From Bacteroidales bacterium (GTDB lineage: Bacteria > Bacteroidota > Bacteroidia > Bacteroidales > Marinilabiliaceae), in contig SFOL01000017.1 in the NCBI GenBank assembly GCA_004552385.1, forward strand, positions 1 to 25,943: a stretch of 25,943 bases of DNA. The letters are read 5' to 3'. The translations under genes and the position numbers were made by a program. The notes under the pieces were generated by a model. That model searched no databases, was not told the DNA's origin, and saw nothing but the letters and a program-made list of their open reading frames with translations. Within the stretch, counting starts at the first letter, position 1, and the number at the start of each line of letters is the position of its first letter. Shown piece after piece: positions 1 through 7,075 of the stretch.

Positions 1-570
1 CTCGGGAGTGCGCTCGCTTTTTATTATGGAGAGGGCGTATATGTTGTTGAGCGCGTTGAACAGGAAGTGCGGGTTTATCTGGGTCTTGAGGAATTTCATC
101 TCGAACTCTATGTTCTGATGCGTCAGGTCTATCTCCCTCTTTTTGTTGTCCCTCTCTTTGCGGTAGAAAGAGTATAGCGAGCTGACGAACAGCATACCCA
201 CCAACGGCAGCAGCCAGTGAAGCTGAAGCCGCTTGCCAAGGGGCGTCTCCGGGGGCGTGGCCATTTGCGGCATTGTCTCGTCCCATTCGGCCAGAAGCGC
301 CATCAGCGCCATGGTGCACAGCATCATTACCACCACGCCTACCGCGTAGCGCGCGTAGTTGCCCGCGAAGACGTAGCGAGGCATGAGAAAGTGGACGTTG
401 AAGACGAACGCCGTGGCGCATACTATGCACATCTTTACCAAAAACGGTGTTACGTCAACGTAGCTTTTCAGCAACGTGGGCGAAGCCATTATGATCCCGA
501 AGCCCAGCACTATGGCCAGCTCCATCGCTATGCGGCTCTTGCCCGAGCTTTTCTCCTTCTCCTTCTCCAT
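1..570 (-). CDS. LytS-type sensor histidine kinase, N-terminal part (cut by window edge)
   Basis: This is the first 190 residues of an inner-membrane histidine kinase; the ATPase domain lies beyond base 1. Four hydrophobic segments are visible at about residues 14-33, 40-62, 74-95 and 117-136. A charged linker follows, then the His_kinase (PF06580) box with QINPHFLFNALNNIY, whose phospho-acceptor is His168. Kinases of this family phosphorylate LytTR response regulators such as the one encoded at 5049-5804. The frame has a stop at 595-597, so the ATG at 570 is the first available; it is followed by a Lys-Glu stretch encoded by a GGAGAA repeat. A gap of 156 nt separates it from the Kelch lipoprotein gene upstream on the same strand. 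The identification is firm, the start less so, and the partner assignment is inference. Confidence 0.9.
   Translation of the reverse strand, partial: MEKEKEKSSGKSRIAMELAIVLGFGIIMASPTLLKSYVDVTPFLVKMCIVCATAFVFNVHFLMPRYVFAGNYARYAVGVVVMMLCTMALMALLAEWDETMPQMATPPETPLGKRLQLHWLLPLVGMLFVSSLYSFYRKERDNKKREIDLTHQNIEFEMKFLKTQINPHFLFNALNNIYALSIIKSERTPE
551..568 (-). repeat. Three tandem GGAGAA hexamers at the kinase start
   Basis: Three perfect copies of a 6-bp unit (TTCTCC on the plus strand) directly follow the start codon of the histidine kinase and encode its Glu-Lys residues. A partial copy precedes the ATG. Copy changes would keep the frame but alter the N-terminal charge. The units also resemble Shine-Dalgarno sequences, although these matter little in Bacteroidota. 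Confidence 0.6.
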
Positions 571-659
571 CTCCTTGTGTCTGCCTTTGGATCTTCATCT
601 TCGGCTGGCTCCTGATGGTTGAAGTTCTCGCCCAACAGGACCTGCTTAAAGTTGAAGAG

Positions 660-693
660 CCCCGAGACCCGCTCATTTGCCGAGGTCCCGGGG
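660..693. other. Hairpin between Kelch lipoprotein and kinase genes
   Basis: CCCCGAGACC (660-669) pairs with GGTCCCGGGG (684-693), giving a 10-bp stem with one mismatch and a 14-nt loop. The T-rich tail (TTCCTTTTTAT) is on the plus strand, whereas the flanking genes are on the minus strand. As a terminator it therefore faces the wrong way for the gene ending at 727. It may still slow transcription between the two genes, or act on antisense transcription. Confidence 0.35.
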
Positions 694-726
694 TTCCTTT
701 TTATATGTTTTCGCGCTTGCCTGCTA

Positions 727-1998
727 TTAGTCGCGGTGCTCGTATGGAGCCTGTGGCTGCCACATGAAGCAGTCTGCGTAGAAACTGCCACCGCTGCCCG
801 ATACGGTGAGCTCTGACGTCGAGCCGGTAGTCACGAAGCCAACCTCCTGCCCGTCCGTGCCGTTGAGCACGAATGATACAGCGAACTTGCGCGGGTCGCC
901 CTCGAATGAAGTCTTCGGAACCCAGTAGTCATACTTTGGGTTATATTCCCAAGTGAGCTTGCCGCTGCCGACCGAGCCTCCCGTGGTCACGTATGCGCGG
1001 CAGTCGTCGGTGCCGTCGTTAAGGACGAAGGCCGTGGTGCCATAGGCGGCAAGGCCAATGTAAAGGTCATCGTAAGTGTCGCGTGACGCGTCTGAGAGTC
1101 GGCGCATCTGCTCCCAGCTGTTCGTCGCGGGGTCGTACCTCTCAAGAATGTCGATCGCATTTCCGTTTATGCCGCCGTAAAGGTAACCCTTGCCGTTGCA
1201 CACGAATGCCGCAGCCTGTGCACGAGGGACGCCGCATGTGGCCATAGCCTGGCCCGCGCCGCCGTCCACCCACTTGTCGCTCTCTGCGTCGTAGGCGTAG
1301 AAGTCGCCGAGGATGTTGTTGTCAAAATCCTCACCGCCGCCCACGTAGGCGCGGTTGCCTATGACGAACGCTGACGCGTAGCGAACAGCGTCGCCGGGGT
1401 AGTCCGCCACTCTCGACCAACTGTTAGTCTCAGGATCGTAGCGCCAGAAGTCCTTAAGGTAGTTTGTGCCGTCGTAGCCGAGGCCTACGAACCCGTATGG
1501 CTTGCCGCCTATCTTGAGCGAGAAGGCCACAGCGCCGTTACGCGCCGGGCAGTCGTACACCTTTGTCACGGTGTCACCGTCAGCATAACTGAACGTGTTT
1601 GGCATTGAGCAAACAGCCTCGCTCGCTTTCTTGCCCTCCTCGTTCTTGCCGTTTATGGAGCCGGCTGCTGACTCGTTCTTATTGAGCAACTTGGCGTATC
1701 TCGCCGTCCAGACCGGCAGTCCGTTCTCACCCATCGAGCACATGTAGAAGTCGCGGTAGCGCTCCATGTCCTCTGTCTTGTTCGTGTTGGCGCCAGTACC
1801 TATGAATGCGCGCTTCTCTCCTTCATACTCGAGTTGGAAACAAACCGCGCCGCCGCGTGGCGTGCCCGGGAAATACTGATAAGTGTTGTACCAGTTACCC
1901 TGAAGAATCTCATTGTCCTCGTCCTCACAGCTCACGGCCGCGACGGCAAGTGCCGCCAAGAGCACGGCTTTCAACGGGTATGTCTGTCGTCTTGTCAT
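727..1998 (-). CDS. Kelch-repeat outer-membrane lipoprotein
   Basis: This 423-residue exported lipoprotein has a signal peptide ending in a lipobox (AVSC, Cys24) followed by the acidic EDED, typical of surface-exposed Bacteroidota lipoproteins. The body contains at least four Kelch-type blades recognisable by a Gly-rich strand followed by a YDPxTNSW-like motif (for example FWRYDPETNSW, FYAYDAESDKW, ERYDPATNSW, WEYNPKYDYW), so it should fold as a beta-propeller. No catalytic residues are evident and the ligand is unknown. An in-frame TTG at 2022 would add eight residues; the ATG at 1998 is preferred because it fits the signal peptide and lies about 15 nt from the predicted transcription start. 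It follows the OMP and DUF4270 genes on the same strand and probably works with them at the outer membrane. Confidence 0.85.
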   Translation of the reverse strand: MTRRQTYPLKAVLLAALAVAAVSCEDEDNEILQGNWYNTYQYFPGTPRGGAVCFQLEYEGEKRAFIGTGANTNKTEDMERYRDFYMCSMGENGLPVWTARYAKLLNKNESAAGSINGKNEEGKKASEAVCSMPNTFSYADGDTVTKVYDCPARNGAVAFSLKIGGKPYGFVGLGYDGTNYLKDFWRYDPETNSWSRVADYPGDAVRYASAFVIGNRAYVGGGEDFDNNILGDFYAYDAESDKWVDGGAGQAMATCGVPRAQAAAFVCNGKGYLYGGINGNAIDILERYDPATNSWEQMRRLSDASRDTYDDLYIGLAAYGTTAFVLNDGTDDCRAYVTTGGSVGSGKLTWEYNPKYDYWVPKTSFEGDPRKFAVSFVLNGTDGQEVGFVTTGSTSELTVSGSGGSFYADCFMWQPQAPYEHRD

Positions 1999-2019
1999 AT
2001 ACGCTTCGTTATTTGCTTG

Positions 2020-2027
2020 CAAAGATA
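2020..2027 (-). promoter_or_regulatory. Bacteroides-type -7 box for the Kelch lipoprotein
   Basis: TATCTTTG on the minus strand matches the Bacteroides -7 consensus TAnnTTTG. Its predicted start lies about 15 nt before the ATG at 1998. No good -33 TTTG is seen. It suggests the Kelch gene can be transcribed separately from the OMP gene upstream. Confidence 0.55.
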
Positions 2028-2107
2028 ATTTGTTTTGTGCTATTATTTTATCAGCGGAAGGCTGCTTTTTGAGCTGTCTACGGCGTTGCCCCCGTCTTCG
2101 GAGCCGA

Positions 2108-3361
2108 CTATTCGAACTTGTGCCTCAAGAACCACACCTCGCGGATGTTGAAGCCCAGTTTGAACGTGTTGATATTCTCCTCTATCATGCCGTTGCTCTG
2201 CGTGCCGCGGTGCTGGTGCTCATACGCTATCGATATGGCGTTTAGCGAGCGGCCGATGGGCACCGTTATGCCCAGGCTGAAGCCGGTCTGCATGAGGTTG
2301 GCGTCTTTGAGGTCTATGTAGTCGCGACCGTATGAGTAGCCCATGCGGTAGCGCATCCTTTTGTAGAACGGCGACTCGGGCGTCCCCGGAGAATACTGGA
2401 TGCCGCCGGATATCGTGTACGTGTTGCGGAAATTTGCGCGATCCTTGAATTTGACGTCGTCTATCGAACCCCACTCGCTAACCTTGTACTCCACCGTCCC
2501 GAGCAACTTCTTGCGCTGGAACGTGAAGCCGGCTCCGTACATGCGCGGCACTCTGAACCGGTCAGGTGTCGAATCGTCGTGCATCAGCTCGCGAGACACG
2601 TCGTTATACACGATCTGGTCATACGACGTGTGGAGCCAGATCTCAGGCGCGTAGACGGCACCAAAGCGGAAGTTGTTCTCGCCTATGTTGAAGTCGAACT
2701 GGGTGCCGACCTCCCAATATATGTTGTTGGCCTGATACTTGCGCTTGTTGAATATGTTCTCGCCACCTATCGCCGCGTTGAAATATGAGGTCTCCAGTTT
2801 CTCTATCGTCCCCCAGAGCACGGAGAAGTTGCCGCCTATGCTCCAGTGCTTGAACAGAGTCACCGCCGCGTTGAAATACGCCTGGCTCAGGCCGCCCGAG
2901 CCCGTGCATTGCACTTTGTACTCCTCGCCCGAGCCCACGATGGTCTTATACTCGTCCAGCTTATAGCCTACCGACGAGAACGGGGCGTAGCCTATGGCGA
3001 AGGCCAACCACTTGCGGCCTCGGAAGCCGAGGCTGATGCCGTCTATGTTTGCCGAGTATATGCTAGCCTTCTCATAGCCCGACTCCTCTCTCGCGTAGAA
3101 GCCCTTCAAGTTTATGTTGAAGTAGAACGAAAGCGAGTCGAGCTTGTTTATGCCGGCGGGGTTCGACAAGTTGAGCCACTCGCTCGGCGCCAGGGCTATG
3201 CCCGAGTGGCCGAGGCCGGCTGAAGCGACGTCCTCCTTGGTGTTTATGATGCCTATGCCATATATCGAGTACGGCGACGACGTGCTGTTCTGGGCCTGAG
3301 CGCGCACTCCGCACGTCAAGGCCGCCATCATGGCTGCCGCCGATGCAACCCACTTGCCCAT
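2108..3361 (-). CDS. Outer-membrane beta-barrel protein (FadL/OmpP1-like)
   Basis: This 417-residue protein has a cleavable signal peptide (hydrophobic stretch, then Ala-Gln-Ala-Gln). The rest is dominated by alternating aromatic/polar strands typical of an outer-membrane barrel. The early part, YGIGIINTKEDVASAGLGHS followed by NLSNPAGINKLDSLSFY, resembles the FadL/OmpP1/PorV-like architecture in which an N-terminal segment describes which loci lack or contain points in the barrel lumen. The C-terminal end is Phe-Glu, with NTFKLGFNI as a late strand. A GTG at 3385 would extend the frame into the upstream gene; the ATG at 3361 is preferred and leaves a 10-nt gap after the DUF4270 stop, so the two genes are almost certainly co-transcribed. 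It could be a transporter of hydrophobic compounds or a barrel partner of the neighbouring lipoproteins; the substrate cannot be read from sequence. Confidence 0.8.
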   Translation of the reverse strand: MGKWVASAAAMMAALTCGVRAQAQNSTSSPYSIYGIGIINTKEDVASAGLGHSGIALAPSEWLNLSNPAGINKLDSLSFYFNINLKGFYAREESGYEKASIYSANIDGISLGFRGRKWLAFAIGYAPFSSVGYKLDEYKTIVGSGEEYKVQCTGSGGLSQAYFNAAVTLFKHWSIGGNFSVLWGTIEKLETSYFNAAIGGENIFNKRKYQANNIYWEVGTQFDFNIGENNFRFGAVYAPEIWLHTSYDQIVYNDVSRELMHDDSTPDRFRVPRMYGAGFTFQRKKLLGTVEYKVSEWGSIDDVKFKDRANFRNTYTISGGIQYSPGTPESPFYKRMRYRMGYSYGRDYIDLKDANLMQTGFSLGITVPIGRSLNAISIAYEHQHRGTQSNGMIEENINTFKLGFNIREVWFLRHKFE

Positions 3362-3371
3362 GGCCCTCTTT

Positions 3372-4832
3372 CTATCTGTTCTCACGGTCGTAGTTGTAGA
3401 ATGTCACCTCCAGTTTCGAGCGATGAAGGTCCACGCCGTGTCCGTTGAACACCATAAATTCGTAGTTGGTCGGCTTCATGCCGTTGCCCCACGTCATCAC
3501 GAGGCCGGCGTTCTCGTCTATCTTGTCTCGCGCCAGCAGCGTGTTTATGTAATACGTTATGTCTGCGTAGTAATACATCTCGCTGCGGTCGTATGAGTCG
3601 TATACAAGGGTCGAGTGAACGTACGCACCGTTCGAGTTGCGCACCTGGGACTGGATGACGTTGCCCTTGTTGACCTCGAACAGGTAGAATGTGCTTGGTA
3701 TTCGCCGCTTGTCGTAGCTGCCCACCTCGGGGTATATCTTAAGCGTCGCCTTTATTATGTGCTGATACTCATCGAGGTTCTTCAAGGCCTCAATTTGCGG
3801 GAAGTTGATTCGCGTGTAATATCCGAGGCCTTCATACTCCACCGAGTGCAGGCCGCCCTCTGCCTCCGTCACCTGCTTGTAACGCTTGTCGAGCTGGTCA
3901 TACGGCTCGTCCATGCCCTCGTTCCACACCCTGTTGAACTGGGTGGCCCGGTCCGTCATCTTGAACTCGCGTTGTATCTTGACGGCCGTCATGCCTTTAT
4001 AGTGGCTGTGCAGGCATATCTTGCTTGAGTCCGCTATGAACGCCAGCAGGGCCTGAGTGTCGTATCTCGAGTCGGAGCTCGTGATCTTTATGCCCTTCAT
4101 CAGCGTCCTGAAATACTGCGACGTGAGCGATGAACCCCAGCTCGCGGCGTTTATCACGAACTGCTTCAGCTCATTGCCGTAGTCGTCGCTGAGGCGGAAG
4201 CGCACGCGCGGGTAGGTGTGGGGTCTTGGCTTGAAGACGTAGCTGCCCAGCGTCTCGCCCTCTTTGAAGTCGCGGACGTTGTAGAACGCCGTCTCGTCTT
4301 CCGAGGCGAACTCGAGCCTCTCGTCCAGGCGCTTCACGACGATCTCGAAATTCTGGGTCGTGTCACCCTCATAAAGGCCGGAGTGGCACAACACTATGGT
4401 GCACGAGTCGTAGACCTCCTTGCCGTTCTGTATCCAGCTGTATCCGCCGTTCGTCCCTCCGGATATCACCAGAGACGTCACGCGGCTCGGCTCCGAGAGC
4501 ATCATGTAGGCGTCGCTGTGGATGGTGCCTATGACGGGCTTTTTAGCCTTGCCCACCCATGCCGTGTTCTGAGCCGACGTCTGGACTGAGTCGAGCCTGA
4601 ACGTCGAGAGCTGCAGCGGCGTGGCGTCCGTCATCTCGGCGTAGGTGTGGTTCTTCATGTAGCTGTCGTTCATCAGCAGGCCTTCGTCGTTGCACGAGGC
4701 GAGCAGCATGGCCACCATGGCTACAAGCGAGAGAAACGCAAGCCCAGGCCGGCGCAGGGTGTGGGTCATCGCGCCAAGCCGCATGCTTGCCGGATGCCGC
4801 CCCTCTGACGTCGTTATCTGTTTGAAGGTCAT
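3372..4832 (-). CDS. DUF4270 family lipoprotein
   Basis: A 486-residue protein recognisable as DUF4270, a Bacteroidota-restricted lipoprotein family of unknown function. It has a long charged N-terminal region, a hydrophobic core and a lipobox LASC followed by NDEG, with the acylated Cys at about residue 47 from this start. Typical features are the N-terminal ATPLQLSTFRLDSV segment, an Ala/Trp-containing GTIHSDAYMMLSEPS region and a C-terminal beta-rich half ending NYEFMVFNG. The ATG at 4832 follows an A-rich leader usual for this phylum; internal ATGs at 4784 and 4769 would give a more standard signal peptide and cannot be excluded. The stop is 10 nt before the OMP start. Role unknown; its constant pairing here with a barrel and a Kelch lipoprotein suggests an outer-membrane assembly. 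Confidence 0.87.
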   Translation of the reverse strand: MTFKQITTSEGRHPASMRLGAMTHTLRRPGLAFLSLVAMVAMLLASCNDEGLLMNDSYMKNHTYAEMTDATPLQLSTFRLDSVQTSAQNTAWVGKAKKPVIGTIHSDAYMMLSEPSRVTSLVISGGTNGGYSWIQNGKEVYDSCTIVLCHSGLYEGDTTQNFEIVVKRLDERLEFASEDETAFYNVRDFKEGETLGSYVFKPRPHTYPRVRFRLSDDYGNELKQFVINAASWGSSLTSQYFRTLMKGIKITSSDSRYDTQALLAFIADSSKICLHSHYKGMTAVKIQREFKMTDRATQFNRVWNEGMDEPYDQLDKRYKQVTEAEGGLHSVEYEGLGYYTRINFPQIEALKNLDEYQHIIKATLKIYPEVGSYDKRRIPSTFYLFEVNKGNVIQSQVRNSNGAYVHSTLVYDSYDRSEMYYYADITYYINTLLARDKIDENAGLVMTWGNGMKPTNYEFMVFNGHGVDLHRSKLEVTFYNYDRENR

Positions 4833-4987
4833 TTGTTTTGTTGACTATTGTGTCTTTTTGTAGTGTGTGCGCGTCTGGTGCCGCCGGCAGGGGCTTTCCA
4901 CCGCCTATGGCGCATTCCACGGTGCGAAATAAGTAATATCACCGCATATTTAGGCCAACTTTTCAATGAACGCAGCCTAACGTTTGG

Positions 4988-5010
4988 CAAAGATATTGAA
5001 AAAATCAATA
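4988..5010 (-). promoter_or_regulatory. Promoter -7 box with overlapping palindrome upstream of DUF4270 gene
   Basis: TATCTTTG (minus strand, 4995-4988) is a perfect TAnnTTTG box. Overlapping its upstream edge is the 17-bp palindrome TATTGA-N5-TCAATA (4994-5010), placed between -7 and -33 where a repressor or activator would act. The implied leader before the DUF4270 ATG at 4832 is about 150 nt, unusually long for this window. The box lies only about 54 nt past the response-regulator stop, so the envelope genes may not depend on read-through from it. Confidence 0.5.
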
Positions 5011-5048
5011 CTTGCGCCCGACCGCGGCCTCCTATGCCGACGCTCTGC

Positions 5049-5804
5049 TCACTTTATGGCGTGGCTCTCCATATATTCCGTAAAATGGTCTTTATAGTTG
5101 TCTGAGACGGGCACGAGCTGGCCGGCTATGGTTATGCGCATGCGGCTCACGCTCTCTATGCGCTCGAGGTTTACTATCCATGAGCGGTGGACGCGCATGA
5201 ACGTCTCCGACGGCAGGCTCGACTCGAGTTTTTTCATCGAGATGAGTGTCGTCAACGGCCTTTTCTCGCCACGGACGTATATGTGGACGTATTCGCTCAT
5301 GCCCTCCACAAGGGTTATGTCGCCGACCCTTACGCGTGACATTTTCGAGTCGTTTTTCACGTACACGTAGTCGTCGGCCGACAGCCGGCCCTCCTCTTTC
5401 CCTTCTCTCCAGGCGCCCTGCCTGCCCATGCCCGCGCTCAGGGCCTCGCGCTCGCTAAGCCTTTTGCGGGCTTTCGCGGCTGCCGCCACCAGGTCTGACA
5501 GGCTGAACGGCTTCAGGAGGTAGTCCACGGCCTCCACCTTATACCCGTCCACGGCGTATTCGGGATACGCCGTGGTGAATACCACGAGGCACTGGTCGCC
5601 AATCTGCCTCACGAGCTCTATGCCGCTCATGTCTGGCATGTCGATGTCGCAGAAGATCAGGTCAGCGCCCCCCTCCCGTATTATGCCGAGCGCTTCGATG
5701 GCGCTGCTGCACTTGCCCGCGAGCTCAAGGCCGGGGGTCTTCTCTATGTATGACGCCAGTTGCATTAGCGCAAGCGGCTCGTCGTCAATGGCTAAGCATT
5801 TCAT
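5049..5804 (-). CDS. LytTR-family response regulator
   Basis: A 251-residue cytoplasmic response regulator. The receiver domain (residues 1-115) has the acidic pair Asp7-Asp8, the phospho-acceptor Asp53 in FCDIDMPDMSGIEL, a conserved Thr77 and Lys98 in LLKPF. A variable linker (115-142) leads to a LytTR DNA-binding domain (about 143-247) with MRVHRSWIVNL. Such regulators bind DNA after phosphorylation by LytS-type kinases; the nearest candidate is the truncated kinase at 1-570, four genes away on the same strand. ATG at 5846 would add 14 residues without similarity to receivers; the start at 5804 begins MKCLAIDDEP, as is usual. It is divergent from the GH53 gene, with 176 nt between them. Function class is certain; targets are unknown. 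Confidence 0.93.
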   Translation of the reverse strand: MKCLAIDDEPLALMQLASYIEKTPGLELAGKCSSAIEALGIIREGGADLIFCDIDMPDMSGIELVRQIGDQCLVVFTTAYPEYAVDGYKVEAVDYLLKPFSLSDLVAAAAKARKRLSEREALSAGMGRQGAWREGKEEGRLSADDYVYVKNDSKMSRVRVGDITLVEGMSEYVHIYVRGEKRPLTTLISMKKLESSLPSETFMRVHRSWIVNLERIESVSRMRITIAGQLVPVSDNYKDHFTEYMESHAIK

Positions 5805-5890
5805 TCTGCCCGTCGTGTCTGTATGTAGGTGCCTCGTCGCGCGCATGGCCGCCCGCTTCTCATCGGGACGTCTTAGCGCCGCGCGTTGTG

Positions 5891-5898
5891 CGAAAATA
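5891..5898 (-). promoter_or_regulatory. Weak -7 box for the response regulator
   Basis: TATTTTCG on the minus strand matches TAnnTTTG at all but one fixed position and lies about 90 nt before the regulator's start. No other good box was found in the divergent interval 5805-5980. Low-confidence candidate. Confidence 0.25.
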
Positions 5899-5915
5899 GC
5901 ATATAGTGAATAGCC

Positions 5916-5949
5916 TTTGGTTATTTATGGAGGCAAAATCTTATTTTTG
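5916..5949 (+). promoter_or_regulatory. Bacteroides-type promoter of the GH53 gene
   Basis: TTTG (5916-5919) and TATTTTTG (5942-5949) match the -33 and -7 consensus, with a 22-nt spacer that is slightly longer than the usual 19-21. The predicted start gives a leader of about 25 nt before the ATG at 5981. This supports 5981 over the upstream in-frame GTG at 5906, which would precede the promoter. Confidence 0.6.
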
Positions 5950-5980
5950 TTGTGTTTTTTTGTTACATCACGAATCCTTT

Positions 5981-7018
5981 ATGAATATTGTAAGGACTCT
6001 CTCACGTAGCCTTTGCTTTACAGCGCTTCTGCTCTCGTCGGTTTGTTCTTTCGCCCAAGACGACCATTTCTATCTCGGGGCCGACATTAGCGGCACCACG
6101 GCTCTCGAGGCTCGCGGCGACAAGCTCTACAACGCCAAGGGCGAGCTGCGTGAGAATACGGCGCTCATGCACGAGCTTGGGCTCGACGCCATCAGGCTGA
6201 GGGTGTGGGTCAACCCCGAGGGCGGATTCTGCTCGCCCGCCGACGTTCTCGACATGGCGAAGCGCGCCAAGTATTACGGCATGGCGCTCATGATCGATTT
6301 CCATTACAGTGACTGGTGGGCCGACCCCGGCCACTCGCCCATGCCCGCCCTCTGGCAATATTACTCGCTTGGCGAGGTTGAGCACGCGCTGGCCCTGCAT
6401 ACCGAGCAGACGCTCTACTTGCTCAAAGACAACAATATCGACGTGCGCTGGGTGCAGGTCGGCAATGAGACCACGCACGGCTTCGTGTGGCCTATGGCTA
6501 AGGCCGAGGACGACATGGACGCCTACGCGCGCCTCACGAAAGCGGGCTACGAGGCGGTCAAGAGGGTGTTCCCTCAGGCGCAGGTCATCATCCATCTCGA
6601 CGCCGCTTGCGACCCCGTCCGCTACGATTTCATTTTCGACGCGCTAAGGCGGAGGGGTGTCAGGTGGGATCTCATAGGCCTGTCGCTATACCCCTATTGG
6701 GACCAGCGGGCGGGCCTCACCGCCAGCGACCAGGAGTCCATCGACAAGGCCGTGGCCAACATGAGGAGGCTCGCCGATAAATACGGGACTGACGTCATGG
6801 TGGTTGAGACCGGCGTCCTCGTGGAGCGGGCCAAGGAACAGAAAAAACTGATGGCGGACATCATAGAGGCCGCAAGAGACAAGACCGGCGGCCACTGTCA
6901 CGGGGTCTTCTACTGGGCTCCTGAACTTGAAGACGGCAGTTATAAGCTCGGAGCTTTTAAAAACGGACGGCCGACTGAGATTATGGAGGCTTTCACCGAG
7001 GCCGCCCGGAGTAAATGA
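5981..7018 (+). CDS. Arabinogalactan endo-beta-1,4-galactanase, GH53
   Basis: A 345-residue secreted glycoside hydrolase of family 53, which cleaves beta-1,4-galactan side chains of pectin (type I arabinogalactan). It has a signal peptide (1-25, ending SFAQ) without a lipobox, so it is probably periplasmic or released. The (beta/alpha)8 barrel shows the family motifs FYLGADIS near the N-terminus, RLRVWVNP (72-79), DFHYSDWWADPG (106-117), the acid/base Glu163 in WVQVGNET, LSLYPYW (234-240) and the nucleophile Glu276 in VVETG. The length matches a single-domain GH53. It is followed 57 nt later by a lipoprotein gene with no terminator between them. No SusC/SusD pair lies beside it, unlike most galactan loci in Bacteroides. 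Assignment is firm. Confidence 0.95.
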   Translation: MNIVRTLSRSLCFTALLLSSVCSFAQDDHFYLGADISGTTALEARGDKLYNAKGELRENTALMHELGLDAIRLRVWVNPEGGFCSPADVLDMAKRAKYYGMALMIDFHYSDWWADPGHSPMPALWQYYSLGEVEHALALHTEQTLYLLKDNNIDVRWVQVGNETTHGFVWPMAKAEDDMDAYARLTKAGYEAVKRVFPQAQVIIHLDAACDPVRYDFIFDALRRRGVRWDLIGLSLYPYWDQRAGLTASDQESIDKAVANMRRLADKYGTDVMVVETGVLVERAKEQKKLMADIIEAARDKTGGHCHGVFYWAPELEDGSYKLGAFKNGRPTEIMEAFTEAARSK

Positions 7019-7075
7019 CATGGCGCGTCTCCTCCACTTTGTAACGTAAAACGGACTGTTTGGCATTATAATCAC

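Noticed and set aside
528..791. Possible frameshifted N-terminus of the histidine kinase in the neighbouring minus frame
   Set aside because: The frame continues into the Kelch gene's 3' end and turns into Arg repeats over the GGAGAA units; the kinase already has a suitable start at 570.
2108..3385. GTG start at 3385 for the outer-membrane protein
   Set aside because: It would overlap the DUF4270 gene by 14 nt and add residues before a normal signal peptide; the ATG at 3361 is sufficient.
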